Assembly (NCBI GenBank): GCA_024222295.1
Contig: JAAEPF010000002.1
Location: 310,001-374,000 of the forward strand
Source: Actinomycetes bacterium
GTDB lineage: Bacteria > Actinomycetota > Acidimicrobiia > Acidimicrobiales > Microtrichaceae
DNA: 64,000 nucleotides
Direction of reading: 5' to 3'
In this document: piece after piece, positions 32,946 to 41,298 of the stretch
Numbering within the stretch: the stretch's first letter is position 1
How the letters are laid out: the number at the start of each line of letters is the position of its first letter
Translations under genes and position numbers: made by a program
Notes under the pieces: model-generated
Databases searched by the model: none
What the model saw: only the letters and a program-made list of their open reading frames with translations
What the model was told of the DNA's origin: nothing

Positions 32946-34409
32946 TCAGTCGTCGCCCACAGCCATCACGTCGTCGTAGCCGGCGGCGAGGCAGCGGCTG
33001 AACAGCTCGGGGTCGGTTATGGCTGCCGGGTCGACGTTGATTCCGATGTTGAGGTCGTGCTGGTAGCTGAGCAGCGTGACATTGGCGCCGGCCCCGGCCA
33101 TCGGCCCGAAGGGCACGACCGACTCGACCTCGTGGCCACGCAGGTATAGCGGGAGGGGGGAGCCGGGCACATTCGACGCCTGGAAGTCGAGCCCTCGCAT
33201 CATCGAGCCGAAGAACTGGGTGGTAACCGTCGCCGGCAACCGGTTGAGGATGTTGGAGAGCGGATCGACCAGCGCGTACGCGGGTTCGTGGACCACCTCC
33301 GCGAGCCGTCGATGGGTCTCCTCGAGAGTTGCCAGGGGGTCGTCGCTATCTGCTGGTATCTGGAAGCGGGCGGGGACGAACGAGTTGCCCGCTGTGTTCT
33401 CGGTGTCCTCGCCTCGAATGCTGATGGGCATCGCCATGCGCAGCGCGTCGAGGTCGGAACCGAGTTCGTGGTGGTACCTGCGCATCCCGAGCAGGATGCC
33501 GGCCACGAACGCGTCGTTGAGCTTGCCGCCGCAGCTGTGCCCGGCCGCCTTCATCGGGCCGAGCGGCAGACGCAGGATGTCGAAGTGGCACGAGAGCGAC
33601 CGGCCCTGCAGGAGCGGGCCCATCGGATGGTTGGCCGGAGCGAGCAACCGTCCGACCGACTCGGTCAGTTCCGTCGCCGACTCCGCAGCGCCGCGCGGAT
33701 CCGCGACCGCCCCGAGGGCCTTGTCGGCGGCACCCCGGGCGAACTTCGCCGCCATCGCGCCCGACACGCGCGCCTGGTGCGTGGCGGCGTCGAGGAACCG
33801 CTCGGACTGGTTGAGGACTCTGACCTCGGGTGCGTCGGGCTGTGTGCGGGCGCTGGGGTCGCGCTCGAGGTCGAACAGCTCCAGCATCAGCTGCACGCCG
33901 CCCACCCCATCGGTGACCGAGTGGTGGATCTTCATCAGCAGGGCGCTCGTGTCGCCGTCCCCGCCGGTCACGTAGGTGCACTCCCAGATCGGGCGTGCCC
34001 GGTCGAAGCCCTGCATGGCGATCGGCTCTGCGAGGCGGAGGATGTCCTCGACCGTGCCCTTGCCCGGCGCCTTCACGAACCGCAGGTGGTAGTCGAGGTC
34101 GAAGTTGGGATCGACCTCCCAGCGGGGTGGGGCGATCGAATAGGGGTTGCCGCGGACGCGCTGGCGGAGCCGGGGAACGGCGCGGCTCAGGCGGTCGATC
34201 GCGCTGCGCAGCACGTCGCGATCCACTTCGCCCTTGATGATCACCATCGAGGTGATGGTCGAGCGGAGCATCGGGTCCTTCTCGATGTTCCACATGAGCG
34301 CGTCGGCGTCGCTCATGCGCGACTCGTAGTGCATCTCGACCTGCTCGATGCTCTCGTCCGCGGTGGGCTGTGATTCCGAGGCGTCCTGTGTGCCAGCTTC
34401 GTCGGTCAT
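32946..34409 (-). CDS. Wax ester synthase/diacylglycerol acyltransferase (WS/DGAT), paralog 2
   Basis: A 487-residue WS/DGAT enzyme. The catalytic HHxxxDG occurs as HHSVTDG (162-168), with RPIWECTYV before it and a C-terminal block containing NVPGSPLPLYL. Compared with paralog 1 it has a 30-residue acidic N-terminal extension and little identity outside the motifs, so the two are an old duplication or separate subfamilies. A ribosome-binding site (GGAA) precedes the ATG. A TAGTTT hexamer at 34,443-34,448 could be the -10 with a short leader. Likely role: triacylglycerol or wax ester formation. Confidence 0.9.
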   Translation of the reverse strand: MTDEAGTQDASESQPTADESIEQVEMHYESRMSDADALMWNIEKDPMLRSTITSMVIIKGEVDRDVLRSAIDRLSRAVPRLRQRVRGNPYSIAPPRWEVDPNFDLDYHLRFVKAPGKGTVEDILRLAEPIAMQGFDRARPIWECTYVTGGDGDTSALLMKIHHSVTDGVGGVQLMLELFDLERDPSARTQPDAPEVRVLNQSERFLDAATHQARVSGAMAAKFARGAADKALGAVADPRGAAESATELTESVGRLLAPANHPMGPLLQGRSLSCHFDILRLPLGPMKAAGHSCGGKLNDAFVAGILLGMRRYHHELGSDLDALRMAMPISIRGEDTENTAGNSFVPARFQIPADSDDPLATLEETHRRLAEVVHEPAYALVDPLSNILNRLPATVTTQFFGSMMRGLDFQASNVPGSPLPLYLRGHEVESVVPFGPMAGAGANVTLLSYQHDLNIGINVDPAAITDPELFSRCLAAGYDDVMAVGDD

Positions 34410-34460
34410 CTGGGGTTCCTTCGCGTCGTCGCCGGACCCACCAAACTACGGGGTGCGGCG

Positions 34461-34480
34461 CGGTTTCGCCCCGCGAACCG
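34461..34480 (-). terminator. Hairpin after the VanW gene
   Basis: CGGTTTCGC and GCGAACCG pair (8 bp, one bulged T) over the loop CCC, 19 bases past the VanW stop at 34,499. A GC-rich terminator candidate without a U-tract. Confidence 0.4.
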
Positions 34481-34498
34481 GCCCGACCGCGGCTCCGC

Positions 34499-36310
34499 TC
34501 AGGTGCAGCGGTAGTTGGCGCGGAACTTGTCCTGGTCCTGCGCGCCGTCGGGGAAGGTGATCGTGCGGGTGGTGGTCACCGTGCCGCATCCGCCTGACTT
34601 GCTCTTCGCGGTTTCCTCACCCCGTGCGTAAGGGGTGGACCACAGCTGCACCGTGATCGACGTATCGGTGTACGTGGGCCAGATCACGACTCCGTGAGGG
34701 GTGTTGTTGGTGATCGCGAGGTCGACGCTCGGGTAGAACAGCGTCGCCTCGCGGGCGTATGGGTACCGCGAGATGTACTCCGAGTGCATCTTGTACTCCG
34801 GCATGGGCAGCCCCGCGAAGAAAGCGGCGTTGAACAGTGTCGTTGCGAACTGGCTGACCCCGCCGCCGACGTCCTGCACGTACTCGCCGTCGACGATCGC
34901 GGGGGCGGCCACATACCCCTTGTCCCTGTTGCGCCGCCCGGTCGTGTCGTTGACCGAGAAGGTCTCGCCGGGGGCGATGAGGATGCCGCGCAGTTGCTCC
35001 GCGATGTTGTGGATGTTGCCAACCCGTCCCTGGCAGCACGGATGGTTCGTGGTGAACTCGCCGACCACCTGGTTCACGCCGAGCGTGGAGGCCCACTCGA
35101 CGCCCTCGGCCGCGGTCATGGTGCGGGTGGGTACGGTCACCTCGGTCTGCCCGGCGAGAAGGGCGTCAACGATGGCGCGGGTGGCGCCGTCACCGCAGCA
35201 GACCTCCACGTCGCGGCCCGGCTGGGGGACCAGACCGGATCCACCGAGGGTGAACCTGACACCGGTGGCGTTGGCGAGGATGCCCTTGTTGGCAGCGATC
35301 TGCTGGCCGATGACCTCCTCGGAGATCGTGAGCACAGGGTCGTCGCCCGACATGTCCACCGCGACACCGTCGACCAGGGACTGGCCCTCGAGCTCGAACA
35401 CCTGCTCGCCCGAGGTGACGGTGATCGCCCGCTCGCGCATGGCGTTGGCCTGGTCTACCAGCGGCTGTACCGCCGAGTCCTGCATCTGGGTTGGTACGAC
35501 GGTGCGCTCGGTGTTGATCGTGATCCGCTCGGTCACGTTGCCAAGAGACGTCGGCACGGCTCCGGCAACGTCAGCGACGGTGAGCTCGATGCCATCCACG
35601 GCGGGTGACAGTTCGGCTGCGCCCTCGTTGATCACCAGGGTGGGCTCGACCGGGGCAAGCCGGTCCTCGCCCTCGAGCTCCGCCAGGGCGTCACCCATCT
35701 GCGCGTCGTCGACCGACACGGCAACATCCGCGGCGCGAGGGGTGAAGAACGAGCCGGCCCACTCGAAAGGGCGCTTCCACATCGGCACTGCTGTGGCGGT
35801 GGCCAGCGCGGCCTCGGTGGTGGCCACCTCGTCGATGCCCAGGCCGAGCTCGCCCGCGGTGGTCGTGAGCGTGAGGTCGCCGGTCTCGATGACCACCTCG
35901 GTCTCGGGAAGCTCATTGGCGAGCTCGTCGACGGCACCGGACAACTCGGCGCGGTCCATCCCGCCGACGGGCTTGCCGGCCAGTTCGGTGTTGCGCGCCA
36001 CGTCGTCGCCCGTCATCGCGGTGTCGACTCCCCACGCGGCCAGGAATGCGAGGAACAGCACCACCGGAATCGCTGCGATCCACAGGAGCTTGCCCTTGCC
36101 GTGGGGACTGCGTTGGCGGTTGACCTCAGCTGCGCCCGTGGCAACCGAATCGGTGTTGGGGCTGCCAACCACGCTCGCCATCTGCGCAGTGGCGTCGGAC
36201 GGTGGCGTGGTGGACGTGGTCTGCTCTGTCGGGTCTTCGGGCGCGCTCACCGGTGAGGCTTTCCCGGGGTCGCCGGGCGACTCCGTATCCTCGTGATCGG
36301 TGGTGTCCAC
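34499..36310 (-). CDS. VanW-family membrane-anchored cell-wall protein
   Basis: A 603-residue protein. A low-complexity cytosolic N-terminus (Thr/Pro/Asp-rich, about 1-72) is followed by one membrane helix (about 75-92, IPVVLFLAFLAAW). Two repeated peptidoglycan-binding-4-like domains follow (about 100-330, each with a 'LT/LTxTaGELGLGID'-like segment), and then a VanW domain. The VanW block reads NIHNIAEQLRGILIAPGETFS and VQDVGGGVSQFATTLFNAAF. The widespread family motif GGGVCQ has Ser here. Two Cys-Cys pairs (VCCGDG, HPCCQGR) and a C-terminal CGTV...YRCT suggest disulfides outside the cell. Role probably in wall stress or vancomycin-type response; function not proven for the family. GATACT is 5 bases before the GTG start at 36,310. 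Confidence 0.82.
   Translation of the reverse strand: MDTTDHEDTESPGDPGKASPVSAPEDPTEQTTSTTPPSDATAQMASVVGSPNTDSVATGAAEVNRQRSPHGKGKLLWIAAIPVVLFLAFLAAWGVDTAMTGDDVARNTELAGKPVGGMDRAELSGAVDELANELPETEVVIETGDLTLTTTAGELGLGIDEVATTEAALATATAVPMWKRPFEWAGSFFTPRAADVAVSVDDAQMGDALAELEGEDRLAPVEPTLVINEGAAELSPAVDGIELTVADVAGAVPTSLGNVTERITINTERTVVPTQMQDSAVQPLVDQANAMRERAITVTSGEQVFELEGQSLVDGVAVDMSGDDPVLTISEEVIGQQIAANKGILANATGVRFTLGGSGLVPQPGRDVEVCCGDGATRAIVDALLAGQTEVTVPTRTMTAAEGVEWASTLGVNQVVGEFTTNHPCCQGRVGNIHNIAEQLRGILIAPGETFSVNDTTGRRNRDKGYVAAPAIVDGEYVQDVGGGVSQFATTLFNAAFFAGLPMPEYKMHSEYISRYPYAREATLFYPSVDLAITNNTPHGVVIWPTYTDTSITVQLWSTPYARGEETAKSKSGGCGTVTTTRTITFPDGAQDQDKFRANYRCT
36286..36291 (+). promoter_or_regulatory. 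Candidate -10 (TATCCT) for the DUF3445 gene, inside the VanW coding start
   Basis: TATCCT is 8 bases before the GTG at 36,300 and lies inside codons of the opposite-strand VanW gene. Confidence 0.45.
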
Positions 36311-37208
36311 GCCTCAGTATCTTCCGTTTGTCGAGGGACCGTTCGTCGCGCGCATGGGAGTGCGCCCCCTCGATTCTGGACGATGGGTCGAACCGAGCCA
36401 CATGCTCGCTGAGCGTGTTCTCCGCAAGCGTGAACTCATCGCCACGCGCCGTGACCAAGTGACGCAGGTGATCCATGACCCGGATGGGACCGTGGAGGAT
36501 GCTTCGGCGGAACTGCGGGACCTGCTCACGGAACACCTCCTCGGCCACTCACCCGACCTCTTCCGGGAAATCGCAACGGTACCGGTCCGCCGTGTCGAGG
36601 TGGTGGAGGCTCACGTGGTCGATTTCGGTGACGGGTCACACCCGATCGAGCAGGCCGGCCTGCTGTGCGAGACCGACTGGTGCCTGTTGCTGCCCGACGG
36701 GTCGGGAGCGCTCGTGCTCGCCGCGGCGTCGGTCTGCTTCCCGACCCGCTGGGTGCTGGCGGACAAGCTGGGCAAGTCGGTGGCAGCGGTGCATGACCCT
36801 GTTTCGGCGTATGGCTCCCGGCTGGCCGGCCCGGTGGACCGGTTCATGGATCGGCTCGGCGTCGGACGACCGGCCTGGAGGCTCAACTGGAACCTGGTCG
36901 ACCATCCGGATCTGTTCCAGCCCACTGCAGGAGATCCGCCCGAGCCACCGGTCACGGGAGCCGATGCCGGCGAGCGGGGCTGGCTACGCGTCGAGAGGCA
37001 GACGTTCGTGCGCCTGCCCCGCAGCCGGGCGGTGGTTTTTGGCATAGAGGTCCACATCGACCCGCTCGAGTCGATTCTCGGCGTGCCGGGTGCCGCGGCG
37101 CGGCTCCAGAGCGCACTGGCCAACCTGCCGGAGCGGACCGTCGCCGAGAAGGGGCTGGGCCGGATCATGGACCCGGTGGGCGCCTGGTTGTCTGCCCGGG
37201 AGGCCTGA
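36300..37208 (+). CDS. DUF3445 / heme-dependent oxidative N-demethylase-like protein
   Basis: A 302-residue protein of the DUF3445 family, whose studied members include the heme-dependent oxidative N-demethylase alpha subunit. The family opening, YLPFVEGPFVARMGVRPLD, is present from residue 7, which requires a start near 36,300. Later conserved parts are CFPTRWVLADKLGKSV, where family members place heme- or substrate-contacting Trp/Lys residues, then HDPVSAYGSRLAGPVDRFMD and RVERQTFVRLPRSRAVVFGI. The GTG at 36,300 (or 36,303) overlaps the divergent VanW start by about 11 bases. It converges with nucS. Partner subunits of the demethylase are not encoded nearby. Confidence 0.82.
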   Translation: MVSTPQYLPFVEGPFVARMGVRPLDSGRWVEPSHMLAERVLRKRELIATRRDQVTQVIHDPDGTVEDASAELRDLLTEHLLGHSPDLFREIATVPVRRVEVVEAHVVDFGDGSHPIEQAGLLCETDWCLLLPDGSGALVLAAASVCFPTRWVLADKLGKSVAAVHDPVSAYGSRLAGPVDRFMDRLGVGRPAWRLNWNLVDHPDLFQPTAGDPPEPPVTGADAGERGWLRVERQTFVRLPRSRAVVFGIEVHIDPLESILGVPGAAARLQSALANLPERTVAEKGLGRIMDPVGAWLSAREA

Positions 37209-37214
37209 GCCCCG

Positions 37215-37874
37215 TCAGAAGAGCTTCATCTGGGGGCGTTCTATGCCGCGAAGCGCGTCGTAGTCGACTTCCACCCACCGGATGCCTCGTGATTCCGCCA
37301 GCACCCGGGCCTGTGGCTTGACGACCTGGGCGGCGAACACGCCCTTGATGCCGCGGAGCATGGGGTCGCGCTCCAGGCGTTCGAGGTAGCGCGTCAACTG
37401 CTCCACGCCATCGATCTCGCCGCGTCGCTTGACCTCGACCGCGACCGCCGAACCCTCGGAGTCGCGGCACATCAGGTCAACCGGGCCGATGTCGGTCGGG
37501 TATTCACGCTTCACCAGTTCGAGTTCATCGCCGAGCGCGGTGGGGTCGGCGGCCAGGAGCTCCTGGAGGTGGGCTTCCACACCGTCCTTCACGAGTCCGG
37601 GATCGATGCCCACGTCGTGGCTCGTGTCGGAGAGGACCTCGTGCAATGTGATGGTGAGCGACTCCGACGCCGGGTTGGTCACGATCCAGCTGTCGCCGTC
37701 GTCAACCAGGGTGTTGGGCGCATTCATCCAGTTGAGCGGCTTGTACGCGCCACCGTCCGCGTGGATGGCGACGCAGCCATCGGCCTTGACCATGATCAGG
37801 CGCACAGCTTCGGGCAGGTGGGCTGCCAGGCGGCCGTCGTAGTCGACGGTGCATCGGGCGATCACGAGACGCAT
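37215..37874 (-). CDS. nucS: Mismatch-specific endonuclease NucS (EndoMS)
   Basis: A 219-residue NucS protein, the core of the MutS/MutL-independent mismatch repair of actinobacteria and archaea. The N-terminal half is the dimerisation/DNA-binding domain ([10 protein letters not shown] at 46-55). The C-terminal half is the RecB-like nuclease, with Asp133 in GPVDLM, Glu147 and Lys149 in VAVEVKRRG, and Gln159 in [11 protein letters not shown]. The protein ends QMKLF, which matches the kind of C-terminal tail that docks on the DNA sliding clamp. Length agrees with the mycobacterial protein. The enzyme cuts both strands near mismatches such as G:T. TACTGT is 8 bases before the ATG. Confidence 0.95.
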   Translation of the reverse strand: MRLVIARCTVDYDGRLAAHLPEAVRLIMVKADGCVAIHADGGAYKPLNWMNAPNTLVDDGDSWIVTNPASESLTITLHEVLSDTSHDVGIDPGLVKDGVEAHLQELLAADPTALGDELELVKREYPTDIGPVDLMCRDSEGSAVAVEVKRRGEIDGVEQLTRYLERLERDPMLRGIKGVFAAQVVKPQARVLAESRGIRWVEVDYDALRGIERPQMKLF

Positions 37875-37882
37875 CGCCGATG

Positions 37883-37888
37883 ACAGTA
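37883..37888 (-). promoter_or_regulatory. Candidate -10 (TACTGT) for nucS
   Basis: TACTGT on the minus strand is 8 bases before the ATG at 37,874. It overlaps the leader of the divergent AlaX-like gene. Confidence 0.45.
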
Positions 37889-37903
37889 GGCCAGAATCGG
37901 GCG

Positions 37904-38644
37904 ATGACCGATCAGCTGTACCTGCACGATGCCGAGGCGACCTCCTGCACGGCTGAGGTGGCCGCCGTCGAGGTGGATGGTGAGGGTCGCCCGCGCGTCG
38001 CGCTGGACCGAACCGTGATGTATGCGACCGGCGGCGGCCAGCCGCACGATGAAGGCACGATTTCGGGTCGGCGGGTCATCGACGTGGTGCATGATCCCGC
38101 GGATCACGATCTGATCTGGCACACGCTCGCAGAGGGGGAACGGGCACCGGCGGTGGGGGACGAGGTCGAGGTCGTGCTCGACACGCACCGTCGGCACTGC
38201 CTCATGCGCACGCACACCGCCATGCACATCCTGTGTGGGGTGATGTGGCGCGACCACGGTGTGGTCGTGACCGGCGGCAACATGGAGCCGCTCGCCGGGC
38301 GACTCGACTTCGAGTTCCCGGAGCCGCCCGACGGCTTCCGCGAGGACCTGGAGGCAGCACTCAACGACGAGGTCGCGGCGTGCCGCCCGATCAGCGTGTC
38401 GTTCCTGCCGAGGGGGGAGGCCCTTGCGGACGACAGCCTGATCCGGACCAAGGTCAACCTGGTCCCCGAGTCGGTCGCCGAGATCCGCGTGGTCGACATC
38501 GAGGGCCTCGACCGCCAGGCGGACGGCGGCACCCATGTGGGTGACACCTCGCAGGTGGGCGGGCTCAAGGTGGCCAAGGTGCAATCGAAGGGCAAGGGCT
38601 ACCGACGCGTGCGCCTCGAGGTGCTGGACGGCCCGCCCGGCTGA
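37904..38644 (+). CDS. AlaX-like alanyl-tRNA editing (threonyl/alanyl second additional domain) protein
   Basis: A 246-residue stand-alone AlaRS-type editing domain. GGGQPHDEG (43-51) is the glycine motif, HTAMH (104-108) the zinc-binding HxxxH, and GGTH (208-211) the second zinc site. In most AlaX proteins the residue just before GGTH is Cys; here it is Asp207, so the metal site would use His104, His108, Asp207 and His211. Such enzymes hydrolyse mischarged Ser-tRNA(Ala). I take the ATG at 37,904; an in-frame ATG at 37,880 is possible. The gene is divergent from nucS and convergent with the DUF4395 gene. Confidence 0.85.
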   Translation: MTDQLYLHDAEATSCTAEVAAVEVDGEGRPRVALDRTVMYATGGGQPHDEGTISGRRVIDVVHDPADHDLIWHTLAEGERAPAVGDEVEVVLDTHRRHCLMRTHTAMHILCGVMWRDHGVVVTGGNMEPLAGRLDFEFPEPPDGFREDLEAALNDEVAACRPISVSFLPRGEALADDSLIRTKVNLVPESVAEIRVVDIEGLDRQADGGTHVGDTSQVGGLKVAKVQSKGKGYRRVRLEVLDGPPG

Positions 38645-38671
38645 GCGCGGCCAGCGCCGCCGCCCGGGTCC

Positions 38672-39193
38672 TCAGTCGACCTTGGCGCCGACCCTGGCGG
38701 TGGCCAGGGCGGGTATGCGCAACGAGAGGTCGTTGCACTCCTCGCACACGTGGTCGGGCACGAGACCGGCCTTCATCAGAAGCGCGAAGATCCGGCAGCC
38801 GAGGCAGAAACCGAACGCGGCTTCGAGGAAGGCGGCACCTGCAAGTGCCAGAACCACGACACGTGCGGCACCGGGGAAGCCGGTGAGCCAGAGAACCGAG
38901 GCCGACACGCTGAACACGACGCCAATGCCCTGGGCGAAGCGCTTCGGTGGCCCTGGAGTGTGCTTCGGCTCACCCAGCTGCGGTGCGGCCACCCGCGTGG
39001 CGAAGCGCCCCAATGGGCTGAGCGTGGGGCCGGTGAGGACGCGGGCGATGAAACCGTAGGTGAGCGGGATCAGCACCCAGCCCCATCCGAGCACGCCGAC
39101 TGCCAGCGCCATGATCGTGGCGCCGGCGGCCACCACGCGGGCAGCTTTCTCGTTGACGGGACTCGGGAAGTCGAACAGTGAGCCTGCGGCCAT
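38672..39193 (-). CDS. DUF4395 integral membrane protein
   Basis: A 173-residue membrane protein with four predicted helices. The DUF4395 pattern is clear: FPSPVNEKAARVVA at the N-terminus, ARVLTGPTLSPLGRFATR, GPPKRFAQGIG, then AAFGFCLGCRIFALLM with a CxxC and a final CEEC motif. The two Cys pairs could bind metal or form redox disulfides. Related genes often sit beside thioredoxin or sulfurtransferase genes elsewhere, as I recall. Function unproven. TAGGTT 7 bases before the ATG at 39,193 fixes this start over a longer one. Confidence 0.86.
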   Translation of the reverse strand: MAAGSLFDFPSPVNEKAARVVAAGATIMALAVGVLGWGWVLIPLTYGFIARVLTGPTLSPLGRFATRVAAPQLGEPKHTPGPPKRFAQGIGVVFSVSASVLWLTGFPGAARVVVLALAGAAFLEAAFGFCLGCRIFALLMKAGLVPDHVCEECNDLSLRIPALATARVGAKVD

Positions 39194-39200
39194 GGGAACC

Positions 39201-39206
39201 AACCTA
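39201..39206 (-). promoter_or_regulatory. Candidate -10 (TAGGTT) for the DUF4395 gene
   Basis: TAGGTT on the minus strand is 7 bases before the ATG at 39,193. Confidence 0.5.
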
Positions 39207-39300
39207 TGTTGCTATTCCTGACCTATCAACTCGGGTTTATCGGGATTCATTCCCCGTGCCGAGCGGGAACCGCCCCAGTGGTCTGTCTCGGGTCGCCTTC

Positions 39301-39348
39301 AGCGCTCAGTATCGGGCCGCTTTCGGCACTCAGTCCCGGGCCGCTTTC
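39301..39348. repeat. Two 24-base tandem units at the 3' end of typA
   Basis: AGCGCTCAGTATCGGGCCGC plus TTTC (39,301-39,324) is repeated with few changes at 39,325-39,348, and a shorter similar stretch precedes it. The second unit includes the typA stop codon, so the last codons (KAARD, stop) have a decayed copy beyond the stop. It is probably a small tandem duplication. Confidence 0.5.
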
Positions 39349-41249
39349 AGCGCCTTCAGCGCCCGGGCCCGGGCCCCCGCATCCAGTTCCACCTTGCGCA
39401 GGCGGATCGACTCGGGCGTGACCTCCACGCACTCGTCGGAGGCCAGGAATTCGAGCGCCCGCTCCAGGGAGAACCGTGTTGCAGGGGTCAGCTTCTGGGT
39501 GTTGTCGGAACCCGCGGCACGCATGTTGGTGAGCTGCTTCTCGCGGGTGATGTTGACGTCCATGTCCTCCGAGCGGGAGTTCTCGCCCACGACCATGCCC
39601 TCGTACACGTCCTCGGTCGGCCCGACGAACAGCGTTGCGCGCTCCTGCACGGCCACCACGGAGTAGGGAGTCACCTTGCCCGCACGGTCGGCCACCACCG
39701 AGCCGCGGTCGCGTGAGCGGATCTCTCCGAACCACGGCGCCCAACCGTCGAACACCGAGTGCAGCATGCCCGTGCCCCGGGTCTCGGTCAGGAAGTCGGT
39801 GCGGAAACCGAGCAGGCCCCGGGCAGGCACCCGCTGGTCCACCCGTACCCAGCCGGTGCCGTGGTTGACCATGTTGGTCAGCTGGCCGCGCCTGGTCGCC
39901 AGCAGCTGACTCACGGCGCCCAGGTACTCCTCGGGCACGTCGATCGAAACCGCTTCCACCGGCTCGTGCAGCTTGCCGTCGATCTCGCGGGTCACCACCT
40001 GCGGCTTGCCGACGGTCAGCTCGAAGCCTTCGCGGCGCATCGTCTCCACGAGCACGGCGAGCTGCAACTCGCCGCGGGCGTGCACCTCCCAGGCATCGGG
40101 TCGCTCGGTGGGCAACACACGCAGGCTCACGTTGCCCACGAGCTCGTTGTCGAGTCGTCCCTTGATCAGCCGTGCCGTGAGCAACTTGCCGTCCTGGCCG
40201 GCCAACGGCGAGGTGTTGACGCCGATGGTCATTGCGAGGCTGGGCTCGTCGACCGACAGCACGGGCATAGGGCGTGGGTCGGCCATGTCGGCCAGCGTGT
40301 CGCCGATGCCGACCTCGTCGAGGCCGGCCACGGCGATGATTTCGCCCGGGCCCGCACTCTCGGCCTCCACACGCTCGTGGTTCTCCGTGACGTACAGCAC
40401 CGCCACCTTGGCGGGTTGCTGGCGACCATCGGAGCGGCACCACATGACCTGGGCGCCGGAGCGCACTTCGCCATGCAGGACCCTGCAGAGGGCGAGTCGG
40501 CCGACGAAGTCGTTCGCGTCGAGGTTCGTGACCCATGCCTGCGTGGGGTGGTCGGGATCGTGGCGAGGTGCCGGGAGGTGCTCCACGAGCACCTCCAACA
40601 GCGGCGAGAGGTCGTCGTCGAGGTCTTCGAGGGACCTCGGTTCCTCGAGCGATGCGCGTCCGTCGCGTGCGCAGGCGTAGACGATCGGGAAGTCGATCTG
40701 GTCGATGTCGGCGTCGAGGTCGAGGAACAGCTCCTCCACCTCCGAGACAACCTCTGCGATCCGTGCGTCGGGCCGGTCGACCTTGTTGACCACCAGCACC
40801 ACGGGCAGGCCCAGCTCGAGGCTCTTTCGCAGCACGAAGCGTGTCTGGGGCAGCGGACCCTCCGATGCGTCGACCAGGAGGAGCACGCCGTCGACCATGG
40901 TCAGTGCCCGCTCCACCTCGCCGCCGAAGTCGGCGTGCCCGGGCGTGTCGACGATGTTGACCTTCACCTGCTCGCCGCCGGCGCGGTCCCAGCGCACCGC
41001 GGTGTTCTTCGCGAGGATCGTGATGCCCTTTTCCCGCTCCAGGTCGAGGCTGTCCATCACCCGGTCGGTGTCGGTGCGACGACCCATCGCGCCCGACTGG
41101 TCGAGCATGGCGTCCACGAGCGTGGTCTTGCCATGGTCCACGTGGGCGATGATCGCCACGTTTCGGATGCCGTCGACAACGGTGCTGCCGGAGCCGATCG
41201 CGGGCGCCGGGCGCGTTGGTTCTGTGGAATCGTGAAGCTGTTCGGGCAC
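39330..41249 (-). CDS. typA: Ribosome-associated GTPase TypA/BipA
   Basis: A translational GTPase of about 639 residues. From the GTG at 41,249 the sequence reaches [21 protein letters not shown] (G1), then EREKGITI (G2), [11 protein letters not shown] (G3) and VVNKVDR (G4). Domain II, an EF-G-like domain V and the TypA-specific C-terminal domain follow; [10 protein letters not shown] near the end is a TypA hallmark. TypA binds ribosomes under stress and helps assembly of the large subunit. The start is uncertain: the GTG at 41,249 lies 50 bases past the upstream kinase stop but has no clear ribosome-binding site, and an in-frame ATG at 41,384 would overlap the kinase gene. Confidence 0.9.
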   Translation of the reverse strand: MPEQLHDSTEPTRPAPAIGSGSTVVDGIRNVAIIAHVDHGKTTLVDAMLDQSGAMGRRTDTDRVMDSLDLEREKGITILAKNTAVRWDRAGGEQVKVNIVDTPGHADFGGEVERALTMVDGVLLLVDASEGPLPQTRFVLRKSLELGLPVVLVVNKVDRPDARIAEVVSEVEELFLDLDADIDQIDFPIVYACARDGRASLEEPRSLEDLDDDLSPLLEVLVEHLPAPRHDPDHPTQAWVTNLDANDFVGRLALCRVLHGEVRSGAQVMWCRSDGRQQPAKVAVLYVTENHERVEAESAGPGEIIAVAGLDEVGIGDTLADMADPRPMPVLSVDEPSLAMTIGVNTSPLAGQDGKLLTARLIKGRLDNELVGNVSLRVLPTERPDAWEVHARGELQLAVLVETMRREGFELTVGKPQVVTREIDGKLHEPVEAVSIDVPEEYLGAVSQLLATRRGQLTNMVNHGTGWVRVDQRVPARGLLGFRTDFLTETRGTGMLHSVFDGWAPWFGEIRSRDRGSVVADRAGKVTPYSVVAVQERATLFVGPTEDVYEGMVVGENSRSEDMDVNITREKQLTNMRAAGSDNTQKLTPATRFSLERALEFLASDECVEVTPESIRLRKVELDAGARARALKALKAARD

Positions 41250-41298
41250 GGCAGAAGAGGGGGGGTCGGGGGAGGGGCGGTGTGGTGAGCCGGCTGGC

